A DNA stretch of 64,000 bases from Oscillospiraceae bacterium (GCA_910575265.1 CAJTEA010000003.1:1-64000), one strand, 5' to 3'. Shown: positions 42,085 through 50,512, counted from the first letter of the stretch. A program made the numbers and translations. Notes: generated by a model from the sequence alone, not told the origin.

Positions 42085-43026
42085 TTATTTTAAATCAAGC
42101 GCCTCTTTTACCTTATTAATGATGTGAGCGCCGATATCCCGGGAAGCGTCCACGGTCTGAGCGCCCAGGTGGGGGGAGACGACGAAGTTGTCACACTCGA
42201 ACAGGGGGGAATCAAATCCGGCGCCCTCGGTCAGACCGCCGGCGGCCAGTTCATTCTCCATAACGTCAGAGGCGTAGCCGCCGATCTTGCCGGCCTTCAG
42301 GGCCTCATACATATCCTGCTCGTTGACGATGCCGCCCCGGGCCATGTTCAGAACCACCGCGTCGTCCTTCATCCCGGCGATGGACTTGGCGTTAAAGAGG
42401 TCCTTGGTTTCAGGGGTGAGGGGCATGTGGATGGTGACAAAGTCAGAGACCTTCAGCACCTCCTCGATGGACATGCTCTTGGCGTGCTGCTGCTCGAAAA
42501 CCTCGGCGGGGAGGTAGGGGTCGTAGGCTACCACGTCCATCAGGAAGGCGCGGGCCAGTTCGCCCACACGCTGGCCGATGCGTCCAAAGCCCAGGACGCC
42601 CAGGGTTTTGCCCCGCAGCTCACGGCCTACAAATTTATACTTGTCCCAGTTTTTGTTTACCTTCACATCGATACAGGCGGGGATGGTGTGGCGGGACATA
42701 TCCAGCATCTTGGAGATGGTCAGCTCGGCCACAGCGTTTCCGTTCAGGCCGGGGGCGTTAAACACCTGGATCCCGTTGGCCTTGGCGGTGTCCATATCAA
42801 TGTGGTTCAGACCCACGGAACACACGCCGATAACCTTAAGCTTCTTGGCGGCGTCCAAAATTTCCTTGTTGATGGCGGGGTCCACGCGCATGATGAGGAC
42901 CTCATAGTCGCCGATCATGCCGGCAAGCTCCTCCTGGGTGGGGAGAATCTTGGTGGTGACCTCCATATACTTGCCCAGTTCCTCGGCAATGGCGGGGGAT
43001 ACGACATCGATGATAAGACACTTCAT
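42085..43026 (-). CDS. D-isomer 2-hydroxyacid dehydrogenase (SerA-like)
   Basis: This 313-aa NAD-dependent dehydrogenase has the Rossmann motif GKTLGVLGFGRIGQRVGELA, substrate-binding SVGLNHIDMDTAKANGIQVF, catalytic Arg (NMARGGIVNEQDMYEALKAG), Glu in ENELAAGGLTEG and the His in VVSPHLGAQT. It lacks the C-terminal ACT domain, so it is either a short phosphoglycerate dehydrogenase or another 2-ketoacid reductase. It is divergent from a LysR regulator across a 176-bp gap, which suggests substrate-responsive control. Confidence 0.88.
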   Translation of the reverse strand: MKCLIIDVVSPAIAEELGKYMEVTTKILPTQEELAGMIGDYEVLIMRVDPAINKEILDAAKKLKVIGVCSVGLNHIDMDTAKANGIQVFNAPGLNGNAVAELTISKMLDMSRHTIPACIDVKVNKNWDKYKFVGRELRGKTLGVLGFGRIGQRVGELARAFLMDVVAYDPYLPAEVFEQQHAKSMSIEEVLKVSDFVTIHMPLTPETKDLFNAKSIAGMKDDAVVLNMARGGIVNEQDMYEALKAGKIGGYASDVMENELAAGGLTEGAGFDSPLFECDNFVVSPHLGAQTVDASRDIGAHIINKVKEALDLK

Positions 43027-43141
43027 AAGCCAACATTCCTTTCTGATTAATCAAATTTGGGCGGACGCCCAGTTCAAACGGTTTTCTGTTGACTATTATG
43101 CCATATTTTCATCGGTTTGGGAAGTATCTTTTTGTCGAGGG

Positions 43142-43170
43142 TTGCTACAATCGTTTGGCTGTGGTATAAT
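43142..43170 (+). promoter_or_regulatory. Promoter of the LysR gene
   Basis: TTGCTA (43142-43147), a 17-bp spacer and TATAAT (43165-43170) lie 33 bp before the GTG at 43203. Confidence 0.75.
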
Positions 43171-43202
43171 GGGGTATCCAACAAAAAAGGATGGGCGTTT
43201 TT

Positions 43203-44135
43203 GTGAACTTTCAACATTTGAAGTACTTTCTGATGGTGGCGGAGGAGCTGAACATCACCCGGGCGGCGGAGCGGCTGTACATCTCTCAGCAGTCGCTGTC
43301 CAATCACATCGGCAATCTGGAACGGGAGCTGGACGTAAAGCTGTTCACCCGCTCCCCCAAGCTGTCGCTGACCTACGCCGGGGGGCTTCTGGTGGACACC
43401 GCCACTCAAATTCTGGATCTGCACAGCCAGTATCTGGCCAAGGTGGGGGATATCAACAAGCAGTATCTGGGGGTGCTGCGGGTGGGGGTCTCTCACACCT
43501 GCGGGCTGGCGCTGCTGCCCGATATTCTGCCCAGGTTCCGTACGGAGTTCCCGCATGTGGAATTTTCGCTGTTCGAGGGCAACTCCACCCAGCTGGAGGA
43601 CGAGCTGTCCCACGGGCGGGTGGACCTGATTATCTGCTTTCAGCCCATTATTATGGAGGGGGTGGCCACCGTCCCGCTGGTGGAACAGCGGCTGATGATG
43701 GTGGTGCCCAAAACGTTTACCCAACAGCTCTTTGGCGATCAGGCGGAGGAAAGCAGGCGGCAGCTTGCCCAGGGGGCGGATATCCGGGACTTTGAGCACC
43801 TGCCCTTCGTCCTGATCAAACGGGGCAACCGCACCCGGAGCATCGTGGACCAGTATTTCCGCCGGTACTACTTCAATCCTCAGCTGATTCTGGAGACGGA
43901 GAACACTGTCACCACCCTGGCCATGGCCCAGGCTGGAATTGGAATGACCATCTGTCCGGAGCTGTTTCTCCGGGCCATGCCCGCCCCCGCGTCGGAATCG
44001 GTGGGGGTGGACCTGTTTCCCCTCGCCGACCCGGCCACCTCCGGAAAACTGGTGGCGGGCTATCAGGAGAGCCGGTATCTGTCTCACTTCGGCCAGCGCT
44101 TCATTGAGATCGCTCAGGACACACTACAAAAATAA
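43203..44135 (+). CDS. LysR-family transcriptional regulator
   Basis: This 310-aa regulator has an N-terminal HTH (FQHLKYFLMVAEELNITRAA, ERLYISQQSLSNHIGNLERE) and a substrate-binding domain (LRVGVSHTCGLALLPDILPR, GRVDLIICFQPI, AQAGIGMTICPELFL). The GTG at 43203 begins VNFQHLKYF as in family members and has AAGGATGG upstream; the ATG at 43191 would add four residues but has no spaced ribosome site. Likely controls the divergent dehydrogenase gene. Confidence 0.9.
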   Translation: MNFQHLKYFLMVAEELNITRAAERLYISQQSLSNHIGNLERELDVKLFTRSPKLSLTYAGGLLVDTATQILDLHSQYLAKVGDINKQYLGVLRVGVSHTCGLALLPDILPRFRTEFPHVEFSLFEGNSTQLEDELSHGRVDLIICFQPIIMEGVATVPLVEQRLMMVVPKTFTQQLFGDQAEESRRQLAQGADIRDFEHLPFVLIKRGNRTRSIVDQYFRRYYFNPQLILETENTVTTLAMAQAGIGMTICPELFLRAMPAPASESVGVDLFPLADPATSGKLVAGYQESRYLSHFGQRFIEIAQDTLQK

Positions 44136-44178
44136 AAGCCGCCCCGCCGGGACAGACAGAAATCAATCAGACGCAAAA

Positions 44179-44210
44179 CAGCCCCGTTTTCATATCCGAA
44201 AACGGGGCTG
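44179..44210. terminator. Terminator between LysR gene and AT-rich cassette
   Basis: CAGCCCCGTTTTC-ATATCC-GAAAACGGGGCTG, a 13-bp perfect stem; on the reverse strand TTTTGC follows, so it mainly serves the leftward genes. Confidence 0.8.
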
Positions 44211-44235
44211 ACCATCACCCTTGACCGTTGATTGA

Positions 44236-44529
44236 TCAGACAGGAATGTAACAATAAGTAATTCCAGCGGACAGATACGCAATTGTGTAGGATATGAGAG
44301 TAAACCAGTAGTCAAATTTGCGGCTGAGCTTCAACTGCCTTTGACTGGGCAGAGAAACGAAGATTTCAAATAGCACAAACAGACACACCCCAAGAAGCTG
44401 GAATATTTTGTGGTTGTCAAGCCACCAAAACGTAATAAAGAATACGCAAAAACGCGCCCATGTAAAACCCAGCCAAGTACACAGAAGCCGCACGTTCGGT
44501 TTATTAAAAAAAGCAAAAAAGTATTTCAT
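44236..44529 (-). CDS. Small membrane protein, AT-rich cassette
   Basis: This 97-aa protein has three hydrophobic segments (LLCTWLGFTWARFCVFFITF, FQLLGVCLFVLFEIFVSL, YWFTLISYTIAYLSAGITYC). Family not recognised. GC content is much lower than the surrounding genes, as in its neighbour five bases upstream, so the pair was probably acquired together. It could be an immunity or processing partner of the secreted protein (speculation). Confidence 0.6.
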   Translation of the reverse strand: MKYFFAFFNKPNVRLLCTWLGFTWARFCVFFITFWWLDNHKIFQLLGVCLFVLFEIFVSLPSQRQLKLSRKFDYWFTLISYTIAYLSAGITYCYIPV

Positions 44530-44534
44530 TTTTT

Positions 44535-45407
44535 CTAAACAATCAGATTATCCTTCTCCCAGAAGCCATAATAAGCCGGAATAGGATTAGGGATATTGTT
44601 ATAAGTTATGTTTTGTCCGCTCATTTTATACGAAACACTAATTATTTCGTAATCGTTGATGAAGGATGTTCCTGTCCAAATAAAGTTTATTGCAAGAAGT
44701 TGAGCATCTTTCATTTTAAGCCCATAATTAAAAATGATATTTCTTTCATAATTGCTAAACACATCAAATAATGTATTATATGTATAACCGATTAAAAGAC
44801 CAGTTAACAATAACGGAATATCTTGTAATCCAGCCAGTATTGCAATTTTATTCTTTAATGCATTAATAGTTATTTCACCTGCTAAATATGCTGACATATT
44901 GTCTATAACAGTCTTATCCTTTCCTGCGCCAAGCACTAGCGCCTGAGTTCGAGTAGCATATGATACAGATAATGTCCACCAATTATTTGTTATTTCAGTT
45001 AGCGATAAGGGAGACTTATCATAGTCTCTCTTCCAACTAACACCAATATTACCAGCATAACTGGATAAATTGGAATTTGTAGAATTCGATTTCGACACAA
45101 CACTTTGCGGAACTAATTCAACATTTTCTTCCATAAACCTATAAAAATTTGACAGGTTAATTAGTGCTGTGTATGAATCAATTTCAGGAACATCATATGT
45201 ACTGACAGAGAAGATATCTTCAAATAATGTATTGATTTCCTCTTCAGAAAGGCTCCTGATTTTATCCTCGTTCCACTCAGCCAACTCAGGTGCATACCTA
45301 GCATAGACTTGTGAAGGATCCAATGTATTTGCATTGCTTGCGTATATCGAAGTACATAGCGGCAAACTCAAGGCTAATACCAGTATGATACTCAATAGTT
45401 TTTTCAT
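44535..45407 (-). CDS. Secreted protein of unknown function, AT-rich cassette
   Basis: This 290-aa protein has a signal peptide (MKKLLSIILVLALSLPLCTS, cleavage near SIYA) and no anchor. The mature region contains EWNEDKIRSLSEEEINTLFE, NNWWTLSVSYATRTQALVLG, a hydrophobic stretch ILAGLQDIPLLLTGLLIGYT that could insert in membranes, and an end rich in aromatics (IPNPIPAYYGFWEKDNLIV). The signal, hydrophobic helix and small membrane partner resemble bacteriocin or toxin-immunity pairs, but no family is recognised. It has its own consensus promoter with a ~150-base leader. AAGGAG precedes the ATG. Confidence 0.7.
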   Translation of the reverse strand: MKKLLSIILVLALSLPLCTSIYASNANTLDPSQVYARYAPELAEWNEDKIRSLSEEEINTLFEDIFSVSTYDVPEIDSYTALINLSNFYRFMEENVELVPQSVVSKSNSTNSNLSSYAGNIGVSWKRDYDKSPLSLTEITNNWWTLSVSYATRTQALVLGAGKDKTVIDNMSAYLAGEITINALKNKIAILAGLQDIPLLLTGLLIGYTYNTLFDVFSNYERNIIFNYGLKMKDAQLLAINFIWTGTSFINDYEIISVSYKMSGQNITYNNIPNPIPAYYGFWEKDNLIV

Positions 45408-45555
45408 CTTAATTACTCCTTATTTTATTCTATATTTCACCGTTCCGTCATAACATAGTCTCTACCATCGTGGATAACTAGTGTGAACTGACTAGCCCAT
45501 TGGCCTGCTCCTTTCGTGCCCCCGGTGGTATGGGATGGTGATTAGTGGCAAATAA

Positions 45556-45584
45556 ATGATAACACATAAACTTTTAATTGTCAA
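45556..45584 (-). promoter_or_regulatory. Promoter of the AT-rich cassette
   Basis: Reverse strand: TTGACA (45584-45579), exactly 17 bp, TATCAT (45561-45556). The leader to the start at 45407 is about 145 bases and holds no gene longer than a few codons. Confidence 0.8.
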
Positions 45585-45677
45585 CAACAAATAAAAGAGA
45601 TTATATATAAAGCGGCGGGTCGTCGGGAAGGCCGCAGGCGTGCGGTCATTCCTGATCGGTGTCCTCCGCAGTTTTTG

Positions 45678-45706
45678 TTGACTTTCCACAACTGATGTCG
45701 TATGAT
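45678..45706 (+). promoter_or_regulatory. Promoter of the YerB-like gene
   Basis: TTGACT (45678-45683), 17 bp, TATGAT (45701-45706), 27 bp before the start codon. Confidence 0.7.
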
Positions 45707-45732
45707 AGGAGGTACGATTGGAGGGATTCCAG

Positions 45733-46839
45733 ATGAACAAAAGACGATGGGGAATACTGCTGCTGTCCGGCCTGACACTGGCTCTGCTGTGCGCCTGCGG
45801 GGGGAAGGAGAACGGGGAGGCGTCCTCTTCCGCGCCGGGCAGCGCCTCGATTCCGGATGGGCCCGCCGTCTCGGCGATCGCCCCGGTGGAGGAGGACCCG
45901 GTGTACCCCTACGCCAACCCCCTGACCGGCGAGGGGCTCTATGAGGATATCAGCGGGAAGAGGCCGGTCGCCGTGATGTTCAATAACCTGAAAAAGGCCC
46001 TGCCCCAGATTGGGGTGTCCAAGGCGGACGTGCTCTATGAGGTGGTAGCCGAGGGCGGCATCACCCGGATCATGGGGGTCTACCAGGATCTGGAGGGGGT
46101 TGGAGAGCTGGGCAGTATCCGTTCCGCCCGGGACTACTATGTCAGCCTGGCTCTGGGCCACGACGCCATTTACATCCATGCCGGCGGAAGTCCCCAGGCC
46201 TATGAGGCCTTCAGCGCCTGGGGGGTCACCAACATCGACTTTGTAAACGGCCCCTACGGCGATATGTGCTGGCGGGACCCGGAGCGGCGGCAGGCCGCCG
46301 GGCTGGAGCACTCTCTGTTCACCTCCAGCGAAAAGATTTTGGAGCAGATGCCCAGCCGGTTCCGTCTGGAGCGCGAGGAGGACTATGAGGCGGACTGGTG
46401 GTCATTCAGCGGCCAGCCCTCCGGCGAAGGCACGCCGGCTGTCAAGCTGACGGTTCCCTTCTCCAACTACAAGACAGGTTATTTCACATATGATCCCGAC
46501 GCGGAACAGTATTTTATCCGGCAGAATCTGGACGGCGAGGATATCCCCTACATCGACGGCGCGACCAACGAACCGGTTGGGGTGAGTAACGTCTTTGTGC
46601 TGTATACCGACGTGGGCCTGATCCCCGGCGACGCCGCCGGACGGATGAGCGTGCGCACCACCGGCGCGGGAGACGGCCTTTTCCTCCGGAACGGGCAGCT
46701 CTATGAGATCACCTGGAGCCGGGACAAGCGGACAGACCAGTTCTTCTTCCTGGATTCGTCCGGTCAAGCGCTCTATATGGCCCCGGGTCCCAGCTACATC
46801 AACATTGTCAGCACCTCGGCTCAGGTTACTTGGGAATAA
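45733..46839 (+). CDS. yerB: DUF3048 lipoprotein YerB-like
   Basis: This 368-aa lipoprotein (MNKRRWGILLLSGLTLALLC then ACGGK) has the DUF3048 domain pair: NPLTGEGLYEDISGKRPVAV, MFNNLKKALPQIGVSKADVL, YEVVAEGGITRIMGVYQD, GSIRSARDYYVSLA, YIHAGGSPQAY and, near the end, YEITWSRDKRTDQFFFLDSS. YerB of Bacillus is thought to act in cell-envelope or cell-wall metabolism. The ATG at 45733 follows GGAGGG; the open frame begins at a TTG at 45718, which overlaps that site. Single-gene unit with promoter and terminator. Confidence 0.9.
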   Translation: MNKRRWGILLLSGLTLALLCACGGKENGEASSSAPGSASIPDGPAVSAIAPVEEDPVYPYANPLTGEGLYEDISGKRPVAVMFNNLKKALPQIGVSKADVLYEVVAEGGITRIMGVYQDLEGVGELGSIRSARDYYVSLALGHDAIYIHAGGSPQAYEAFSAWGVTNIDFVNGPYGDMCWRDPERRQAAGLEHSLFTSSEKILEQMPSRFRLEREEDYEADWWSFSGQPSGEGTPAVKLTVPFSNYKTGYFTYDPDAEQYFIRQNLDGEDIPYIDGATNEPVGVSNVFVLYTDVGLIPGDAAGRMSVRTTGAGDGLFLRNGQLYEITWSRDKRTDQFFFLDSSGQALYMAPGPSYINIVSTSAQVTWE

Positions 46840-46841
46840 AG

Positions 46842-46871
46842 AAAAGCGGCCGGAGCTCCGGCCGCTTTTTT
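46842..46871. terminator. Bidirectional terminator
   Basis: AAAAGCGGCCGGAG and its complement form a 28-bp palindrome followed by TT, between the converging YerB-like and stalk-domain genes. Confidence 0.88.
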
Positions 46872-46875
46872 GATG

Positions 46876-48102
46876 TTAACCCGCGTAGGGCTTGTCGCTC
46901 TCGATAAAGACGCCCCGCTCGTTGGAGTAGCCCACGTTGAAGCCCAGGGCCTTGCCCAGGTCGCGGAGCTTGAAGTAGTTGTAGCCGCCCCCCGCGTCGT
47001 CCAGGAGGGTGATGGCGGTCATGTCTACGTTGGAGCCGTTGATCTTCACCGTCCGCGCTCCGCCGGTGTAGCTCCGGTCGCCGGAGAAGGGGGTGGACAT
47101 CTCGGTGCCGGTGGAGGTGTAGGCGCTGCCGGTGGTCAGGGAGATGGTGCCGTCATAGCCCACAGAGAACTGCGCCTTGGTGCCGTTTAGAACCTGAGCC
47201 ATGTCCCGGAGCTTGATGTAGTTGGTGCCGTTGCCGCTGGCGTCCACCAGGGCGTACATCTGGAACTCCACCTTCTTGCCGTCCACGGTGACGGTCTGGG
47301 TGCTGGCCACCGCCGTGCCGCTGGCGGGGATGTTCTCCACGGTCACAGTGGGCGCGGTGGGAGTTTCCGGCTGGGTGGGGGTGACAGGCTGCCCGGCGGC
47401 CTTGGGGCCGAACCGGAAGTAAACGGGATTGTTCTCGTTGTCGGCGTAGCTGATGGCGGCGTCATCTGAATCATCCAGCACTAAGCTGGTCCTGTTTCCT
47501 ATGCAGCAAACCAAGCCATCATAGTCAATTGGAGCGGTGATGGTATAAATCATACGGCAGGAGAAAGGAGAAACCATACGGCCGCTCTCTTCATCATAAT
47601 ACCATTCTTCCTGATTCCATTCTGCGTTCTTATCGTACTCAAGGTCATAAGTCTTACCGCCATAGGTCACTTGGATCGTATTGCTGGCTGATGAATTACC
47701 GCTCAGATAGCCCGTACGAAGCTCTTGGCCGGTATAGTAGTCGTAAAGACCGTCGGTGGCGCTGCAGCCCAGCAGAAGCATCTGATCCATCTCCGGCGCT
47801 CGGGTCACGAACATGCCGTACCGCATTGTCAATGTAATGGTCTGATAACCATCCTTGTTTGAGGAATTCACGCTGATACCCTCCACATTACACTTCCCCT
47901 GCTCCACCTTGAAGTAGGCGTTTTCCTTCTCCACGGTGTTGTCATAGTTGACAAAGCTGAAGGCTACTTGGTCTTTCGGCGGTTCCGGCAGCACGGTCAG
48001 GCCATTTTTGGAAAAATAATCCTCCTGCGCCGCAAAGGCGGGGACGGTCAGGCCCAAGCACATCACCAGGGCCAGCGCGAGGGACAGGGTTTTCTTTTTC
48101 AT
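46876..48102 (-). CDS. Secreted protein with copper-amine-oxidase-N-like stalk domain
   Basis: This 408-aa protein has a signal peptide (MKKKTLSLALALVMCLGLTV up to AFA). Residues 20-230 form an unrecognised beta-rich domain (YTITAPIDYDGLVCCIGNRT). After a Pro/Thr linker (TPTQPETPTAPTVTVENIP) come two repeats of the stalk domain (VEFQMYALVDASGNGTNYIK, LRDMAQVLNGTKAQFSVGYD; VDMTAITLLDDAGGGYNYFK, LRDLGKALGFNVGYSNERG). Such domains sit in the envelope and bind cell-wall or other polymers. The ATG at 48102 has AGAGGAAGGAAACAC upstream. Confidence 0.85.
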   Translation of the reverse strand: MKKKTLSLALALVMCLGLTVPAFAAQEDYFSKNGLTVLPEPPKDQVAFSFVNYDNTVEKENAYFKVEQGKCNVEGISVNSSNKDGYQTITLTMRYGMFVTRAPEMDQMLLLGCSATDGLYDYYTGQELRTGYLSGNSSASNTIQVTYGGKTYDLEYDKNAEWNQEEWYYDEESGRMVSPFSCRMIYTITAPIDYDGLVCCIGNRTSLVLDDSDDAAISYADNENNPVYFRFGPKAAGQPVTPTQPETPTAPTVTVENIPASGTAVASTQTVTVDGKKVEFQMYALVDASGNGTNYIKLRDMAQVLNGTKAQFSVGYDGTISLTTGSAYTSTGTEMSTPFSGDRSYTGGARTVKINGSNVDMTAITLLDDAGGGYNYFKLRDLGKALGFNVGYSNERGVFIESDKPYAG

Positions 48103-48306
48103 GTGTTTCCTTCCTCTCATTTTATTTTTGGGGGAACTCTCAGCGGCATTGCCCTCGGAGGGCGGGAACTTGCGGCCCTCCGGGACGTTTTCCGCCGAGA
48201 CAAACGAAAGCGGCGCAGGATATCAAATCCCACACCGCATATGTCAGACACAAACCCCATAAAACCGCCTCTTGTAAAACGACGGCGTTTCCGATATAAT
48301 GAGGGC

Positions 48307-48390
48307 TGGCGCAGCAATGCTGTTGTGTAGGAGGTTGGTTCTCCCGCATAGAGGCGTGGGGGAGGGCCAGTCCCCCGCGCCTTGCCTTTA
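48307..48390 (+). ncRNA. Candidate small RNA with own promoter
   Basis: A good promoter, TTGTAA (48272-48277), 17 bp, TATAAT (48295-48300), points right into a stretch without a convincing gene. About 50 bases on is a GC-rich hairpin (GGCGTGGGGGA 48353-48363 with TCCCCCGCGCC 48371-48381) followed by a T-rich tail (TTGCCTTTATTTG). This is the shape of a short terminated RNA. An 82-codon open frame begins at 48299 (first ATG later at 48317) but has no ribosome site and odd composition. The region 48,400-48,630 shows only an inverted repeat TAACCGG/CCGGTTA near 48,556-48,576. Confidence 0.35.
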
Positions 48391-48632
48391 TTTGCCTCGT
48401 GTCCTCATTGTAGCGCATATTCTGGAAATACGCAAGCAGTTTTTTAGTGGGAACCCGATTTTTCAGGCGGTATTTTTCCTGAAAAAGAGTAGCCGCCCCC
48501 CACAGTTCAAAAAGGAAGCGGCATTTTCTCAAGCTATAAACTTGTAGGAAGATCGACCGCTAACCGGCTTGGACCCGGTTAACCGTCCTCTCGCGTTTAT
48601 TATAACGGACGCCTCCGGTTTGGTCAATCCGC

Positions 48633-48661
48633 TTGCAATCCGGAGCGAAATATGCTACAAT
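48633..48661 (+). promoter_or_regulatory. Promoter of the mgtE leader
   Basis: TTGCAA (48633-48638), 17 bp, TACAAT (48656-48661). Transcription would start near 48,668, giving a leader of about 270 bases before mgtE. Confidence 0.75.
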
Positions 48662-48716
48662 GGCATAGGATGTAAAGAATCCGTAAATATTATCCAGGAA
48701 GGAAGTGGGACCCAGC

Positions 48717-48818
48717 ATGGAAGGCCGAAGACGCCGCGAAGGCACGAAGGAGAGCTGCCACGAACGGGGGGCGGCGGGCCGGGGCCGGGTTGTGTCCCTG
48801 ACGCGCCGCCGGAACTGA
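48717..48818 (+). CDS. Arginine-rich leader ORF upstream of mgtE
   Basis: A 33-codon frame starts at ATG 48717 with AGGAAGGAAG 12 bases upstream: MEGRRRREGTKESCHERGAA, then GRGRVVSLTRRRN and a stop. Ten of 33 residues are Arg, with runs of four and three. It is too short and biased for an ordinary protein, but it sits between a good promoter and an attenuator-like pair of hairpins in front of a magnesium transporter gene, so it may be a regulatory leader peptide whose translation sets the hairpin choice. Expression is not shown by sequence alone. Confidence 0.5.
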   Translation: MEGRRRREGTKESCHERGAAGRGRVVSLTRRRN

Positions 48819-48822
48819 TCCG

Positions 48823-48911
48823 GAAGGACGCGCGTCCTTCTCCTTGTCATGCGCAGCCACAGGCCAGCCGCGCCCGGAGGGGCATGGCACGCCTGTGGTT
48901 TTTCGTGCCCC
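48823..48911 (+). promoter_or_regulatory. Putative transcription attenuator before mgtE
   Basis: Three elements follow the leader ORF: a perfect stem GAAGGACGC/GCGTCCTTC (48823-48840); CCACAGGC (48857-48864) pairing with GCCTGTGG (48891-48898) followed by TTTTT, a terminator shape; and GGGGC (48879-48883) that can pair with GCCCC (48907-48911), with CACG/CGTG extension, which would compete with the terminator. The arrangement suggests an on/off switch for mgtE. No match to the known Mg2+ M-box is apparent. Confidence 0.5.
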
Positions 48912-48941
48912 TTTGAGAAAACCGAAAGGGGGAAGCACATC

Positions 48942-50285
48942 ATGCACGACAACTACGAGCTTGACCAGCTGATGGAGCTGGTCAGAGAGAGGAAATTCCG
49001 CGCCCTGCGGGAAATCCTCATCGAGATGAACGAGGTGGACATCGCCGAGTTCCTGGATGAGCTGGAGGTGGACCAGGAGCTTCTGGTGTTCCGCCTGCTG
49101 CCCAAGGCCCTGGCGGCGGAGGTCTTTTCCTATCTGGAGGAGGACCAGGAAAAGCTGATCGCCGCCCTCAGCGACAGGGAGCTGCGGGAGGTGCTGGACG
49201 AGCTGTATCTGGATGACACGGTGGACCTGATCGAGGACCTGCCCGCCAATCTGGTATCTCGTATCCTGCGCAACACCGACGCCACCACCCGCGCCCAGAT
49301 CAACCAGCTTCTCAACTATCCCAAGGACTCCGCCGGGTCGCTGATGACCACGGAATTCGTCTACCTCCACCCCAACAACACGGTGGAGGAGTCCTTCGCC
49401 CGCATCCGCAAGGTGGGCCTGGACAAGGAGACGGTCTATACCTGCTACGTCACCGCCGGCCGGGTGCTCCAGGGGGTGGTGACGGTGAAGCGGCTGCTCC
49501 TGTCCGCCTATGAGACCAGGATCAGCGACATTATGGAGACCAACGTGGTGTCCGTCACCACCCACGAGGACAAGGAGGAGGTCGCCCAGCTCTTTTCCAA
49601 ATACGACCTGACCGCCCTGCCCGTGGTGGACGGGGAGGACCGCCTGGTGGGCATCATCACCGTGGACGACGCCATGGACGTAATGGAGGAGGAGGCCACC
49701 GAGGATATCGAAAAAATGGCCGCCATCCTGCCCACCGACAAGCCCTATTTTCAGACCGGCGTGGTGGAAACCTGGAAGCACCGTATCCCCTGGCTGCTGC
49801 TGCTGATGATTTCCGCCACCTTCACCGGCACCATTCTGGGCTTTTTCGAGGAGGCCCTGGCCGCCAACGCCGCCCTCACCCTGTTCATCCCCATGCTGAT
49901 GGACACCGGAGGCAACTCCGGCGGGCAGGCGTCCGTCACCGTTATCCGCGCTATGTCTCTGGGGGATGTGGAGTTCGCCGACTGCCCTCGGGTGATCTGG
50001 AAGGAGCTGCGGGTGGCCGCGCTGTGCGCTCTCACCCTGGGGGCGGTGGTGTTCGTCAAGGTGATGCTGGTGGACCGGAAGGACGCCACCGTGGCCCTGG
50101 TGGTGGCGCTGACCATCTTCCTGACCATCATTGTCGCCAAGCTCATCGGCTGCACCCTGCCCATGCTGGCCAAGCGCCTGGGTTTCGACCCGGCGGTGAT
50201 GGCCTCCCCGTTCATCACCACCGTGGTGGACGCCCTGTCCCTGCTGGTCTATTTCGCCATCGCCACCCGGGTTTTGGGCTTATAA
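48942..50285 (+). CDS. mgtE: Magnesium transporter MgtE
   Basis: This 447-aa Mg2+ channel has an N-terminal superhelical domain (LMELVRERKFRALREILIEM, VDIAEFLDELEVDQELLVFR), two CBS domains (IMETNVVSVTTHEDKEEVAQ, FSKYDLTALPVVDGEDRLVG), a plug helix and five membrane helices. The pore motif is LFIPMLMDTGGNSGGQASVT. The domain order and length match MgtE, where cytosolic Mg2+ closes the channel. A long leader with a small Arg-rich ORF and hairpins precedes it. GAAAGGGGGAAGC lies before the ATG. Confidence 0.96.
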   Translation: MHDNYELDQLMELVRERKFRALREILIEMNEVDIAEFLDELEVDQELLVFRLLPKALAAEVFSYLEEDQEKLIAALSDRELREVLDELYLDDTVDLIEDLPANLVSRILRNTDATTRAQINQLLNYPKDSAGSLMTTEFVYLHPNNTVEESFARIRKVGLDKETVYTCYVTAGRVLQGVVTVKRLLLSAYETRISDIMETNVVSVTTHEDKEEVAQLFSKYDLTALPVVDGEDRLVGIITVDDAMDVMEEEATEDIEKMAAILPTDKPYFQTGVVETWKHRIPWLLLLMISATFTGTILGFFEEALAANAALTLFIPMLMDTGGNSGGQASVTVIRAMSLGDVEFADCPRVIWKELRVAALCALTLGAVVFVKVMLVDRKDATVALVVALTIFLTIIVAKLIGCTLPMLAKRLGFDPAVMASPFITTVVDALSLLVYFAIATRVLGL

Positions 50286-50307
50286 AAACAAACTGGAGGA
50301 ATCACCT

Positions 50308-50505
50308 ATGTCCTGTGATAACACCCGCCCCTGCCCATGTACCTATGACTGTCCCCGCCACGGCAAATGCTGCGCCTGCGTGGCCCACCACCGGGCCCAC
50401 AACGATGAGGTCCCCGGCTGCTTCTTCTCCAAGGAGGGGGAGGCCACGTACGACCGCGGCATCGCCGCCCTGGCCCGGGATCACGGGCTGAAAATCGAGG
50501 AGTAA
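50308..50505 (+). CDS. Small Cys-rich DUF6485-like protein
   Basis: This 65-aa protein has CPCTYDCPRHGKCCACVAHH and GCFFSKEGEATYDRG. The spaced Cys/His residues suggest metal binding. Proteins of this kind (DUF6485) are common in Clostridia as single small genes of unknown role. ACTGGAGGAATC precedes the ATG; 22 bp after mgtE, so probably on the same transcript, and a terminator hairpin follows. Confidence 0.8.
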   Translation: MSCDNTRPCPCTYDCPRHGKCCACVAHHRAHNDEVPGCFFSKEGEATYDRGIAALARDHGLKIEE

Positions 50506-50512
50506 CAAAAAA

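Noticed and set aside
48140-48532. A 130-codon reverse-strand frame in the gap before mgtE
   Set aside because: No ribosome site, no domain, and it lies antisense to a promoter and hairpin; more likely non-coding.
48668-48941. M-box (ykoK) magnesium riboswitch in the mgtE leader
   Set aside because: The conserved M-box core sequences were not found by eye; the leader has a different architecture with a short ORF and two competing hairpins.
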